Positions 33,785-44,929 of a stretch of DNA of 64,000 nucleotides are shown here, one piece after another. The DNA is from Turnera subulata. Taxonomy: Eukaryota; Streptophyta; Magnoliopsida; Malpighiales; Passifloraceae. The notes below the pieces were generated by a model, which worked only from the letters and a program-made list of their open reading frames with translations, searched no databases and was not told the DNA's origin. The translations under genes were made by a program, and so were the position numbers. Position 1 is the first letter of the stretch. Every line of letters begins with the position of its first letter. The stretch is from positions 5,277 through 69,276 of the forward strand of contig JAKUCV010007814.1 in the NCBI GenBank assembly GCA_028386065.3, read 5' to 3'.

Positions 33785-35140
33785 CACTAGTACCTCAACT
33801 ATATTACTTCAAAATAATTTTATTTAAGGTTCAACCGATTTGTTAATAGGTAAAGTGGATAAGTGATACATGGCTTCATCAAAGTGGTTTCAAATGATTC
33901 TTTAATTTTTTTTAGAAAAATAATAAAGAGACGCTGATGAATTTTTTAAATTAAGGACAAAAATTTTTGAAACATAAAATAAAAGAAAGAAGAAAGAAAA
34001 AAAAACATTCTTCTTCTTCCTTAAAAAAATAATGAGTTTAGAAGAAGAGTATTTTTTTATAAAAAAAATAAAAAAGAGAGGAATAAGAGTACTTTTTACA
34101 TCTTTTTTTAATTACTATTTTTATTATTTTTGTATTTTTCATCTTTCATTTTTTTAAAAGTGCTTATCTTCCTCTTTTTATTATTTTTTCAAAAACAAAA
34201 TGAGGAGAGAACATGAATATTTATTTCAATTAAATTAAAAAAACAAATTAACAAAAAATAAAAAGTAAAATTTAATAAGGAGAGGAAAATTTGTATTTTT
34301 TACAAATTTTTAAAAATTTAAAAAATGATAAAAAAAATAAAAAAATAATAAGGAAGGAAGTTGTGGGTGCTTTTTGTTTTTTTTTAAAAAAAAAAATTTG
34401 CTACTGAAAAATTTTAGTACTTCGAGTTGAACCAATTTGAGGTTCAACCAGTTTGTTATTAAAATGTACTGATGTAAGAAATGTGGCCTCATCAAGGTTG
34501 TTGAAAATTATTCTTAAATTTTTAAAATTAATTCTAAGAAAATAAAGATTTAAAAAATTAAAAAAAAAAACACAGAGAAAACACTCACAGTCACAGCTTC
34601 CTTTCCTTATTATTTTTATCCTTTTTCAACTCTTTTTTTCTTATGTTTTTAAACACCCATCTTTCTCTCGTTATTAAATTTTATTTTTGGTTATTTTTTA
34701 ATTTAATTTAAATAAGTACTCATCTTCTTACCTCATTATTTTTTGAAAAAATAATAATAAGAGTAAGATGATTGTTGTTTTTTTTAAAAAAAATAAAGAT
34801 GAGTAATAAAGAATAGTAAAAATAATAATTAAAAAAGATGAAAAAATACTCATCTTCCTCTCTTTATTATATTTCTTATTTTTCATCATTTTTTTATTTT
34901 TTTATTTTTTAATATACTCTTCTTCCAAACTCATTATTTTTTAAAGAAGAGAAGAGTGTTTTTTTCTTCTTTTTTTTAAAAAAAAATATTTTTGTGTTTA
35001 ATTTTAAAAAAATCATCATCTCCTATTTATTATTTTTCTGAAAAAATTCAAAGAATCATTTTGAACGATTGTGACTAGGATTTTTTTTAGTTAAGGTACC
35101 AATTTATTTTTATAACAAAGTTGGGGTAGTTAAAGTGTAG
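33785..35140. repeat. AT-rich foldback-like region
   Basis: Edges are weakly inverted: GTACCTCAACTATATTAC at about 33790 against GTTGGGGTAGTTAAAGTG near 35120. Inside, many A-run/T-run blocks with AAGAAGA and TCTTCTT words are mutually complementary. Two direct copies of a segment with GAGGTTCAACCAGTTTGTTA-like text lie at about 33825-33915 and 34430-34520. It could be a MITE-like element enlarged by internal duplication. No coding frame is supported. Confidence 0.45.
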
Positions 35141-35150
35141 GGCATATTTT

Positions 35151-35402
35151 CAACTTTCAACAGCTACACTCGATTTTTTTAAGGTAATGGCCTGCCATAA
35201 AATATTACATGCCACTCTATGAAGCAGGAACTTCAAACATTTTTTTTGTATCGAAAAATTTAATATGAGCACCCCCATGTGCCGTAACGAAATTTTGTTG
35301 GTATAATGAGCCTGAATAGAAAGGACTTCAATTGCAAATATAATAATAGAGGTTAAAATATAGCTAAGAGCTTCCTTACCGTAAGATCAAGATGGTGCAT
35401 AC
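35151..35402. repeat. Tandem duplication copy 1 (about 250 bp)
   Basis: It matches 37699-37929 in the same direction, with shared CAACTTTCAACAGC, GCCTGCCATAAAATATTACA and GTAAGATCAAGATGGTGCAT. Leaving out the LINE, the period is about 271 bp. Confidence 0.9.
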
Positions 35403-37665
35403 ATGAAGCTGACCATCGACGACCTAGAGGACCCACGACGGGCGATCTGGACATGGAGGACGAGAAGCCCTCACAAGAGGCTACTGAAGCTGACGGGGAC
35501 CGGAGCACCAAGAAGGTGCGCATCAAGTCTCACCGGGATCTCTCGCCTATGGGAGGCACCCACGTTGGCCAGGTCATGGCGACTGAGCGTGAGGTAGCAG
35601 GATCGGAGGTCTTTGGGATGGCGGTAGACTCCACTACGTCCCGACTAATCACGGAAGATGCCGTCGTCTTCTTGGGCGGGCAAGCTACCGCCGACGCTCA
35701 CGAGCCGGCGAAAACTGTGTCTAGCCAAGATATTTCGAGTATAGGGCAGGGTCACCATGCGGGGACGGAAGCTGACTCTTATTCCCCTGATGTGAAGATG
35801 ACTGAACCAAAACACAGCTACAAGGAATCCCTTTTTTCGGGGTCAATAGAAAATCCATTGTTTGATCCTTGGGAGCTCGACGGAGAGCCAGAATTTGAAG
35901 ATGGGGATGCATACATTTGCGTCAAGGGTGGAAAACGTACCGTGGAGCTTTCGGAAGCTTTCAAGGCAAGGTTGGACAAGCCATGGCAAAAGGCGGTAGT
36001 GGTGAAGCTTCTCGACCGTCCTATCGGATACAAGGCTCTATATTCAAAGCTCCAGACTCTCTGGCAGCCCAAAGGTGCGTTCAAATTCCTTGATTTAGAG
36101 AACAATTTTTACATTGTCCGATTTCGAGAGGAAGATGATTATTTGCATGCCTTAGTGGATGGACCATGGACCATCTTTGGTAATGTTCTGAGTGTATAGC
36201 CGTGGTCTAGTGAGTTTCGAGCGACCACAGGGAAGATAGACAGAGTTGTGGTGTGGGTTCAATTTCCCGACTTCCCGGTAAATAGATATCACTCTAGGGT
36301 GTTCAGATTACTGGGAGATTTGGTCGGCCAGACAGTCGAATTGGATGAAAATGCTTTGAATCCGAAGCGTGCTAAATTCGCTAAAGTGGCCGTTTGTGTG
36401 GACCTAAACAAACCCCTCCAAGGAACTGTGGATCTAGAAGGTGAAGCTATCAAAGTCCACTATGAGGGACTGCCCAAGATCTGCATAACCTGTGGAAGAG
36501 TGGGGCACAGTATATTAGGATGTCCAGAAGTGCGCTTGGGCAATGGCCATCACCATGTACCACCATCACCCGTGGAGGCTACTACTGGATACCATATGCC
36601 GAAGGATCCTCCCGCTACCCTCCCCCCGGGCAACCAGGGTTGATTGATAGTGGAGAGAGGGGGGAATGGATGAATGTGCCAAGGCGCACTCGAAGGACAA
36701 TAAATAGACAGGTTGACGACTCGCCGGTACCACCGTCGCGTTAGAATTCCAGCAATGTTGGCAGCCGTCAAATTACTGGCACTTTGGCATCCCCTTTAGC
36801 CTCCCATACTAGCAACCCACCCAACAGGTTCCAAATTTTAAGTCGTCCTCAACCTGAGGACCAAAAGGCGATCATTACCTCGACCCCGACTATACCCATC
36901 CCACCGATACAGACCACACCAAATGCCTCCCTAGGAATACCAATTAGACCTTCCCCTCCTCCACCAACAATAAATGATGATGCGACCCCTTCCCAGCCTG
37001 AACCCTCCCCGGCTCTACCTACATTACAAGATTTCATAGGGGAAGGAACACTCAAACGGTCCAAGAACAAGCTTTCTACCCGAATCCCTAAGCAATCCAA
37101 CAAAAAACCTCAACCCCTGAAAATCTCGAAGCTTACATCCAAGGAAACCCCCAAAAGACAATCCCTTCAAGATGTTTCCAATACCAGCACCTACCTGTCT
37201 AATTCAGATGTTGTCCAAACCCCCATCGGACCTGTCCCCTCCCCAGTTCCTTCCCCTGCCATTTACTCCGCTGTCTCTAACAATTTCAACCATCCAACCC
37301 CGCCCAGGCCCCGCAGAAATCAGAACCACACGGCAGTAGTCCTTACAGAAGACTGCCATCGCATGATTTTCTCCCTCGGTGCATCCAGCTCCGATACGAG
37401 TTTGGATCGACCGCCGAATAGTCACCAGCACCACTGACCTGGCTAGTCATCCGGCCTGTTTGGTTTTTCTTTTTGCGAGGTGTATTCGCAGCAGTTTTTA
37501 TTCTATGTCTTGTATGTTTGGGGATTATTCCCTAGTGATGATTTTCATCTCATGTACTAGTCAGGTATCTTGTCCAAGATAGGAGTCGAACTGAGCAACC
37601 GATTCCTAATCATGTACTCAGCTCACGTATATTTATCGAATATACTTCCCGGTTTCGAAAAAAAA
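35403..37665 (+). mobile_element. ORF1-only LINE copy with poly(A) tail and 14-bp target duplication
   Basis: AAGATGGTGCATAC stands at 35389-35402 and again at 37666-37679, just after a short A run (37658-37667). Between them are a roughly 50-base leader, one ORF1-type protein and about 220 bases of 3' sequence. No endonuclease, reverse transcriptase or RNase H frame exists, so ORF2 is missing. The intact 5' start, A tail and duplication argue that this shortened form was itself copied into the genome. Confidence 0.82.
35453..37437 (+). pseudogene. LINE ORF1: DUF4283 domain plus CCHC zinc knuckle
   Basis: From MEDEKPSQEATEADG, an acidic N-terminus is followed by the DUF4283 domain (DKPWQKAVVVKLLDRPIGYK ... 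NNFYIVRFREEDD ... VDGPWTIFGNVLSV). This is an RNA-binding-like fold typical of plant L1 ORF1. TAG at 36197-36199 stops the frame; a CAG to TAG change is likely. The same frame goes on with VWVQFPDFPVNRYH and a zinc knuckle, CITCGRVGHSILGC (about 36480-36525). A frame change near 36600 then leads to a long Pro/Ser/Thr-rich C-terminal part (36784-37437) with basic clusters. In an intact LINE this protein binds the element RNA. Two lesions make this copy non-functional as read. Confidence 0.85.
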
Positions 37666-37698
37666 AAGATGGTGCATACCACTCGATGAAGCATGGGT

Positions 37699-37929
37699 CA
37701 ACTTTCAACAGCCACATTCAATTTTTATAAGGTAATGAATGGCCTGCCATAAAATATTACATGCCACTCTATGAAGCAGGAACTTCAAACATTTTTTTTA
37801 GTATCGAAAAATTTAATATGAGCACCCCCATGTGCCAAAACGGAATCTTGTTGGTATAATGAGCCTGAATAGAAATAGAGGTTAAAATATAGCTCAGAGC
37901 TTCCATATCGTAAGATCAAGATGGTGCAT
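37699..37929. repeat. Tandem duplication copy 2
   Basis: This is the second copy of 35151-35402, with a few indels (a 20-base piece near TGAATAGAAA is missing). It lies about 245 bases upstream of the P450 start codon and may form part of its promoter region. Confidence 0.9.
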
Positions 37930-38080
37930 CTAACGATTTCCTATACTTACTTTCCATATTGTCAAATCTGCACTGCACAGCTATTTAGCTAAGCATGCAC
38001 TTACTATGTCTACTATTAACCTGGGTATTTCTGTAAATCCCAGTGACTTTTGTAAATGTTATTAATTAGTCGATGCTCGC

Positions 38081-38087
38081 TATATAA
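38081..38087 (+). promoter_or_regulatory. Putative TATA box of the P450 gene
   Basis: TATATAA lies 88 bases before the P450 ATG, a usual distance. It is the best promoter-like site in the preceding 140 bases. Confidence 0.5.
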
Positions 38088-39037
38088 CGAGGATGTGATG
38101 GAGTGTGGATGATCATAAGCAAAGTGTAACCTTTTGTAGCTCTCTACTCTACCACATTTTGAACACCATCAGTAATGGCTTCTCTTCCTTCACCTGCCAT
38201 ATCTCTTGTACCAAACAATGCCATAGCTACTACCTTTGCCTTTGTTGTGTTTGTCTACTTCCTATTGAGAATAGCAAGCAACATCCTTACAAAAGCAAGC
38301 AACAAAAAGATGGCACCAAAGGTGCGAGGCGGATTGCCTCTGATAGCTCATATTCATATGTTAGGGTCGAAGCCAACCCACAGAGTATTGAGTCATATGG
38401 CAGATAAATACGGGCCAGTCTTCACTATCAATTTAGGGGTTTACCCTACTTTGGTTGTAAACAACTGGGAAATGGCCAAAGAGTGCCTTACCACCAACGA
38501 CAAAGCTTTCGCTAATCGTCTACAAACTCTTGCAGCTGAGATTTTTACATATGATGGTGCAATTTTTGGCTTTGGCCAATATGGCAACCTGTGGGGTCAA
38601 CTGCGTAAGGTGGTTTCAGCTTAGTTTCTCTCAAACCATAGAGTTGATGCCATGAGAGATGTAATAGATGATGAGATAAGGGCATCAATGAAAGAGTTGT
38701 ACAAATTATGGTACAACAATAATGATTCGGACAAGGGAGTAAAGGTAGAAATGAGAGGTTGGTTTGCAGATTTGAGCATGAATGTATTGTTAAGAACTAT
38801 CGTTGGAAAAACCATAGGATATGGTCCCACAGGAGATGAGAATGGATGGAAAAAAGGGTTGAAGGAGTTTATCGAATTTTGTGGGATGTTCGTGTTGTCT
38901 GATATGCTGCCATTCTTGAGATTCTTGGATCTTGGGGGACATGAGAAGGCCATGAGAAAGGTTCAAAAAGAACTGGACGCCATTGGTGAAGAATGGTTAG
39001 CAGAGCATAAGCAGAAAAGATTGAATTCAGGAGTTGG

Positions 39038-39631
39038 TGTTGGTGAGTGGGTTCCTCCTCATTGTGGGTCCCACCACTAGCAATAATGGAGCACTAATTG
39101 CTATTAGTAGAGCAGTTAGTGGAGCACTAAGTGTTTTGCAGATTAATCCTTGAAGTTCTTGGTTTCTGCAAATTGGTCCCTGATGAGATGCCTATAAATA
39201 GGCTTCTCATTTGCTCTTCAAATCATCCCAACATTCACAACAAGTGTGAATAAGAGAGTGAAAGAGAGAGTGTGTGAGAGGGAAGAAAAATTGAGAAGAA
39301 AAATTCCCTTCTTAAATTAGGGAGTGACAAAATAGTGAGGAAAAATACCTTAGGGGTATTTTTGACAAATACTTGGGAAACACCTTGTGAGATACTATTT
39401 TGGGTAGAACTCTAGGTTGATTATACCCCTAAAATTTAAGGAAGTCTCTCTTGTAAGCCTACTATTTTTATAGTGCAAGTTTTTCCTGTGGGATCGGGAT
39501 TGTGGACGTAGCCCGAAACTTGGGTGAACCACGTTAAATACTGTGTGTCATTTATCTCTTTTTGTCCTCCACTTGTTTATTTCTTTGTGAGGTGATATTA
39601 TTTCCGCAAGATAGTGCCACCGGGCCCAAGA
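39038..39631 (+). repeat. 5' LTR of the P450-disrupting copia element
   Basis: 594 bp with TG start; the end CA is changed to GA. A TATA-like CTATAAATAG lies at about 39191. The GA-rich tract at 39250-39300 is shared with the 3' copy. Confidence 0.95.
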
Positions 39632-39918
39632 ACTGGTAGCGGAGCAGAAGGTTTGTGCTTTGTCAAGTGCAAGGTTGTGAATTAATACACTGTGCAAGTA
39701 AGTCTTGTCTAGGAGGCTGGGTTTTAAGTGAAACTTTGTTCCTCCAGTCTTTCTTTGTTCCTCCAGTCTTTTCTGGGGATTTATCTTGGAATGATAATTC
39801 TGTCTTAGGAGATCGGCTAGGCCATCTTTCCTGGGAATTATCGAATCAGTTCAATTCACTACTTGTACGGGCACTATTCATCGCAAGGATTTTCCTAGAT
39901 CGAGGAGCTAGTTAGTTT

Positions 39919-42900
39919 TTGATCCAGATAGAGGTGAGGATAAACAAGATGATCACCCTTGATGGCACAAAGTACCACTTATGGAGAAACAAGATGAAGG
40001 ATCTCCTATTCGTGACGAAGATGCATTTACCGGTGTTCAGTACGGTAAAACCTGAAGAAAAGTCAGACGAGGAGTGGGAGTTTGAACACATCCAAGTCTG
40101 CGGTTATATTACGGCAATTTGTTGAGAATAATGTTTACAACCACGTTTCTGGCATTGAGCATGCTAGAACACTGTGGGAAAAGCTCGAAGAATTATATGC
40201 CTCAAAGACAGGGAACAACAAGCTATTTTACTTGACGAAGTTGATGCAAGTAAAATACCAGGAAGGCAAAATGGTTGCAGATCACCTTAATGAGATGCAA
40301 GGGATCGTAGACCAACTGTCTAGCATGGGCATAAAATTCGACGATGAGGTGCTTGCTCTTATGGTCTTGGCGACACTCCCAGATTCATGGGAAACCTTGA
40401 AGGTTTCAATCACAAACTCTGCACCTAACGGTGTCGTGAGTATGGCAACCGTCAAAAGTGGCATTCTGAATGAAGAGATGAGACGAAGAACACAAGGCTC
40501 GTCTCAGTCAGAGGTCTTGGCTACAGTGACGAGGGGGAGAAGTCAAAACAATGGTCAAAGCAACCGAGACAAGAGCAGGGGTAAATCCAACAAGTTCGCC
40601 AATGTTGAGTGCCATTATTGCAAGAAGAAGGGCCACATCAAGAAATTATGCCGACTCTTCAAGAAAGAGCAGAAGAAGAACAAAGGCAAAGATGTGAAGA
40701 AAGAAGAAAGCAGTGATGATGAAGCGAATTCTCTAGGAGAATTCAATGTTGTCTGTGATGATGATATCATCAACCTTACTATCCAAGAGTCAAGCTGGGT
40801 AGTTGATAGTGGTGCTACTGTTCATGCTACACCACGGAAAGAACTCTTCTCTTCTTCCACTCCTGGTAATTTTGGGACTGTAAGAATGGGAAATGATGAA
40901 TTCTCAATGGTCGTCGGCAAAGGAGATGTTTGCCTAGAGACCATGAACGGGATGAAGCTGCTTTTGAGAGATGTCAGGCATGTTACAGATATGCGCCTGA
41001 ATCTAATCTCTGTTGATAAGCTAGACGAGGAATGTTTTTGTAATACCTTCTACAATGGTCAATGGAAGCTCACCAAAGGATCGTTAGTGGTGGCACGGGG
41101 TACAAAGGTGTCAAAGTTGTACGTGACCCAAGCAAAGGTTCCTCAGCATGATGTAAATGTTGTGGAGAACGACAGCCAAGTTCAGCTGTGGCACAGACGC
41201 CTTGGACACATGGGTGAGAAGTCAATGGTGAAGCTGGTTAAGAAGAATGTTCTGTCAGGATTGAACCAAATCCAGCTGAAGAAGTGCAGTCACTGTCTAG
41301 CTGGTAAGCAAAATAGAGTTTCTTTCAAGAGCTTTCCTCCTTCTAGAAAGAAAGATGTGCTAGAACTGGTACACTCAGAGCTCTGCGGGCCTTTTAACAA
41401 GTCCCTTGGTGGTGCCCAGTATTTTGTGACCTTCAATGATGTTCACTCACGGAAAACCTGGGCTTACACATTGAAGTCTAAAGATCAAGTATTGTCAGTC
41501 TTCAAGCAGTTTCTAACTATGGTGGAAAGAGAGACAGGAAAGAAGCTGAAGTGCATCCGGACAGATAATGGTGGTGAGTACACAGGTCCATTTGATGTTT
41601 ACTGCAAAGAGCATGGTATTCGGCATCAGTTTACTCCACCCAAAACTCCACAGATGAATGGCTTAGCTGAGAGGATGAACAGAACTTTGATTGAGAAAAC
41701 AAGATGCTTACTCTCTCACTCGAAGTTACCACAAGTCTTTTGGCGTGAAGCACTACTCACAGCGGCTTATGTGCTGAACCATTCACCTTGTGTTCCTCTT
41801 CAGTATGAGGCTCCAGAGAAGGTGTGGTCAGGAAGAGACATCTCCTACAATCACCTACGAGTATTTGGGTGCAAAGCTCATGTCCACATTCCAAAGGATG
41901 AAAGAAGCAAACTGGATGCCAAGACAAGACACTGTGTACTCATCGGTTATGGCCAAGACATGCTTGGCTATAGATTCTATGATCCAGTGGAGAAGAAGCT
42001 TATCAGGAGTAGAGATGTTGTCTTTATGGAGGATCAGACCCAGTGGCGGATCCAGAAATATTTTTCAGTGTAGGCAATCTTATATTTAATTACTATATAT
42101 ATAATAAAAAATATTGCTCCTTTGGTGTTATATAAATCATAAACTAACCAGTTCATCAATTATGAACCATTAAATGGTGAAACAAAAAAAAATAGTTAAT
42201 CTAAAAGCTAAAATTAATTTCTTGTAAATCATATTTTAAATCTTTATGTCTCTTTTGTAAAAAAAATCCTTCAATATACAAATGATAATTTTCTCACTAA
42301 TATAAAATCGATTTTTTCTAAGCACAAACCCAATTAAAATTATTTTTTTAAGTATTAATTTAGCGACGTAATTATCTTATATCATAGGGGAAAAAATCAA
42401 GCTGAATATATTAATGATTGTCAAAATTCTACTTCAAAGCAAGATAGTTACCAAATTTAAATGCAACCTTATAATTTCTAACCACTGAGAGCAGATTGAG
42501 AACTAAGCAAATTAGAATTTTTATACATAGGAAAAGAAAGATAAAGACAAAGTATAAATGCAGATTTTGTTAAATTACAAATCGTATCTTTATCTATACA
42601 ATAAGAGATTTGCTTTCTGTAATGGTAAATTATAACTCATATCTTTATCATTAAAATAAGAGATTTGCTTCCTATAATATTAACTTTGTTTTTAGAGAAT
42701 TTCAGTGTAGGCAAATATAGTAAATTACAACTTATGTCTTTACCTATATAATAGGAGATTTGTTTCCTATAATAATAGATTTTTTTTCCAAAAATTCCAG
42801 TGTGGTCACTTGCCTACAGTGACCACATTGTGAATCCGCCACTGATCAGACCATAGAAGACATTGACAAAGCAGAGAAACCTAGTAATGATCTAGAGGAG

Positions 42901-43312
42901 TTTCAGCTACCTCCAACTGCCGAGACAAGTTGGAGATGATGTTCAGGAAATTCATCCTGAAATTCCAGATGATCCTGCTGAAAATGAACCAGTAGATGCT
43001 ATTGAGGATGATGGTAATGACGATGCAGCTGATGATGATGCAGCTAGAGATGACCTTCCTCAGCCTTCAAATAGCTCTCCTTATCGAACAAGGTCTGGCA
43101 GAGTTGTGCAACGCTCTACCAGATATTCTCCAAGTGATTATTTGTTGCTCACTGACGGGGGAGAACCAGAAAGCTATGATGAAGCTATTAATGATGAGCA
43201 TAAGGAGAAGTGGATTCAAGCCATGCAAGAAGAGATGAAGTCCTTGCATGAGAACAAGACATTTGAATACTGCCATGAAGCTGTCGGACTGGTGGATCCC
43301 CCCAACATGTAG
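39919..43312 (+). pseudogene. copia polyprotein: gag, protease, integrase, start of RT only
   Basis: Gag begins about MITLDGTKYHLWRNKMKDLL (39949). A one-base frame change near 40110 separates it from the long frame 40082-42073. That frame has the rest of gag, a CCHC knuckle (CHYCKKKGHIKKLC), and protease WVVDSGATVHATP with an intact D-S-G. Integrase has the zinc region HRRLGHMGEKS ... CSHCLAGKQ and a core with D in RTDNGGEY and E in LAERMNRT. The first core Asp is Glu here (HSELCGP), so the enzyme is probably weak or dead. The frame enters the MITE at 42041. After it come an acidic linker and KWIQAMQEEMKSLHENKTFE, the first residues before the RT palm, then a short unrelated tail and stop. 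Confidence 0.9.
42041..42844. mobile_element. hAT-like MITE inside the copia polyprotein
   Basis: Ends CAGTGGCGGATCCAG and GTGAATCCGCCACTG are inverted repeats with few mismatches. ATCAGACC is duplicated exactly at 42033-42040 and 42845-42852. The 804-bp AT-rich interior is non-coding. Inner words (TTCAGTGTAGGCAA, AAGAGATTTGCTT) recur, so part is internally duplicated. It belongs with the MITEs at 7648-8649 and 51451-51719 by its ends. Confidence 0.93.
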
Positions 43313-43328
43313 TCGGAAGGGGGAGAAT

Positions 43329-43922
43329 TGTTGGTGAGTGGGTTTCTCCTCTCTGTGGGGCCCATCACTAGCATTAATGGAGCACTAATTGCTATTAGTA
43401 GAGCAGTTAGTGGAGCACTAAGTGTTTTGCAGATTAGTCCTTGAAGTTCTTGGTTTCTGCAAATTGGTCCCTGACGAGATGCCTATAAATAGGCTTCTCA
43501 TTTGCTCTTCAAATCATCCCAACATTCACAACAAGTGTGAATAAGAGAGTGAAAGAGAGAGTGTGTGAGAGGGAAGAAAAATTGAGAAGAAAAATTTCCT
43601 TCTTAAATTAGGGAGTGACAAAATAGTGAGGAAAAATACCTTAGGGGTATTTTTGACAAACACTTGGGAAACACCTTGTGAGATACTATTTTGAGTAGAA
43701 CTCTAGGTTGATTATACCCCTAAAATTTAGGGAAGTCTCTCTTGTAAGCCTACTATTTTTATAGTGGAAGTTTTTCCTGTGGGATCGGGATTGTGGACGT
43801 AGCCCGGAACTTGGGTGAACCACGTTAAATACTGTGTGTCATTTATCTCTTTTTGTCCTCCACTTGTTTATTTCTTTGTGAGGTGATATTATTTCCGCAA
43901 GATAGTGCCACCGGGCCTAACA
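43329..43922 (+). repeat. 3' LTR of the P450-disrupting copia element
   Basis: 594 bp, the same length as the 5' copy. It is followed directly by the GTTGG target duplication and the rest of P450 exon 1. Confidence 0.95.
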
Positions 43923-44929
43923 GTTGGGAAGGGAGAAAATGACTTCATGGATATATTGCTCAAACTTCCTGAGGAAGGACGAGTAGATATAGATCGAGAT
44001 TCTGATACATTGATCAAACCAATAGGCCTGGTACGAAATTCTTGAGCACTATCTACCAAAAGTACCAGTTTTTTTTTTTTTTAAGTTTTAAGTAATTAAC
44101 TTTTTGGACTTTTCTTGATAGCCACCAAGTTCAAGGTTGTTTTTGGGCTTAGATGTTTAACATTTTAGCAAATGATGCAGGGTCTTATGTTGGCAGCCTC
44201 AGATACCGCAGCCGTAACTTTGGTTTGGGCTCTTGCTGCAATAATCAACAATCCTAGAGTCCTAAAGAAGATCCAACTTGAGCTAGACTCTGTAGTTGGT
44301 AAAGAAAGGCTGGTCCAAGAATCGGATTTCAATGATTTAGTGTACCTCAAAGCCGTTGTAAAGGAAGTACAACGTCTATACCCTGCCGCCCCACTAGCTG
44401 TGCCACACGAGTCCTTGGAAGATTGCACTTTGGGTGGATACCATGTACCTAAAGGCACTAGACTTCTCATTAATGTTTGGAAGATTCATAGAGACCCACG
44501 TGTGTGGCCCAATCCTGATGAGTTCCTACCAGAAAGGTTCCTTATTACCGACAAAGATATGGATGTCAGGGGCCCAAATTTTAAGTACATACCATTTGGT
44601 GGTGGTAGAAGAATGTGCCCAGGAATCTATTTTGCCCTTCAAGAGCTGCAAATGACCTTGGCCACGTTTATACAGGGACTGGAATTTGACAGGCCATCAG
44701 GAGAACCAATTGATATGAGTGAGGGCATTGGATTAACCTATGTGAAAGCAATGCCATTTGACGTACTTATCAAGCCGCGACTTCCATCGCACTTGTATGC
44801 CTAAGCTGTGGTAAAACCAGCCATTTGATGTGATTTATTTAGCTTCTCTCAAACTTTCTTTCCGTGTTATTCTCTTTTGGGACATCAATAAGAGTGGATT
44901 TTCTACTCGTAGTTTTGGTAGGGTTAAAT

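Larger units (their letters stand above)
39038..43922 (+). mobile_element. TNT1/Tork-like copia element in P450 exon 1, RT and RNase H deleted
   Basis: LTRs of 594 bp each (39038-39631, 43329-43922) start TGTTGGTGAG; the 3' copy ends CCTAACA and the 5' copy CCCAAGA. They differ at about 15 sites, near 2.5%. The target duplication GTTGG (39033-39037, 43923-43927) is perfect. The primer site TGGTAGCGGAGC begins at 39634, and the polypurine tract GGAAGGGGGAGAAT ends at 43328. Gag, protease and integrase are present. After the first residues of the RT region the frame jumps to a short tail, so RT and RNase H are missing. A hAT-like MITE is inserted at 42041. Confidence 0.93.
38175..44804 (+). pseudogene. 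CYP82-like cytochrome P450, exon 1 split by a copia element
   Basis: Exon 1 (38175-39037 plus 43928-44030) and exon 2 (44181-44804) sum to 529 codons plus stop, with one of those codons itself a stop; CYP82-like proteins are about 520-530 long. The intron is phase 0 with GT/AG ends. Visible parts: an N-terminal membrane anchor (TTFAFVVFVYFLLR), WGQLRK (helix C W-x3-R), I-helix LAASDTAAVTLVW, KEVQR (E-x2-R), PERF, and the haem loop FGGGRRMCPG with Cys ligand. The enzyme would be a microsomal monooxygenase; CYP82 members oxidise varied secondary metabolites, and the substrate is unknown. TAG at 38622-38624 (codon 150) truncates it. Removing the copia insertion restores the frame exactly. Confidence 0.9.

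Noticed and set aside
35818..36105. Minus-strand frame of 95 codons
   Set aside because: It is the shadow of the LINE ORF1 on the other strand.
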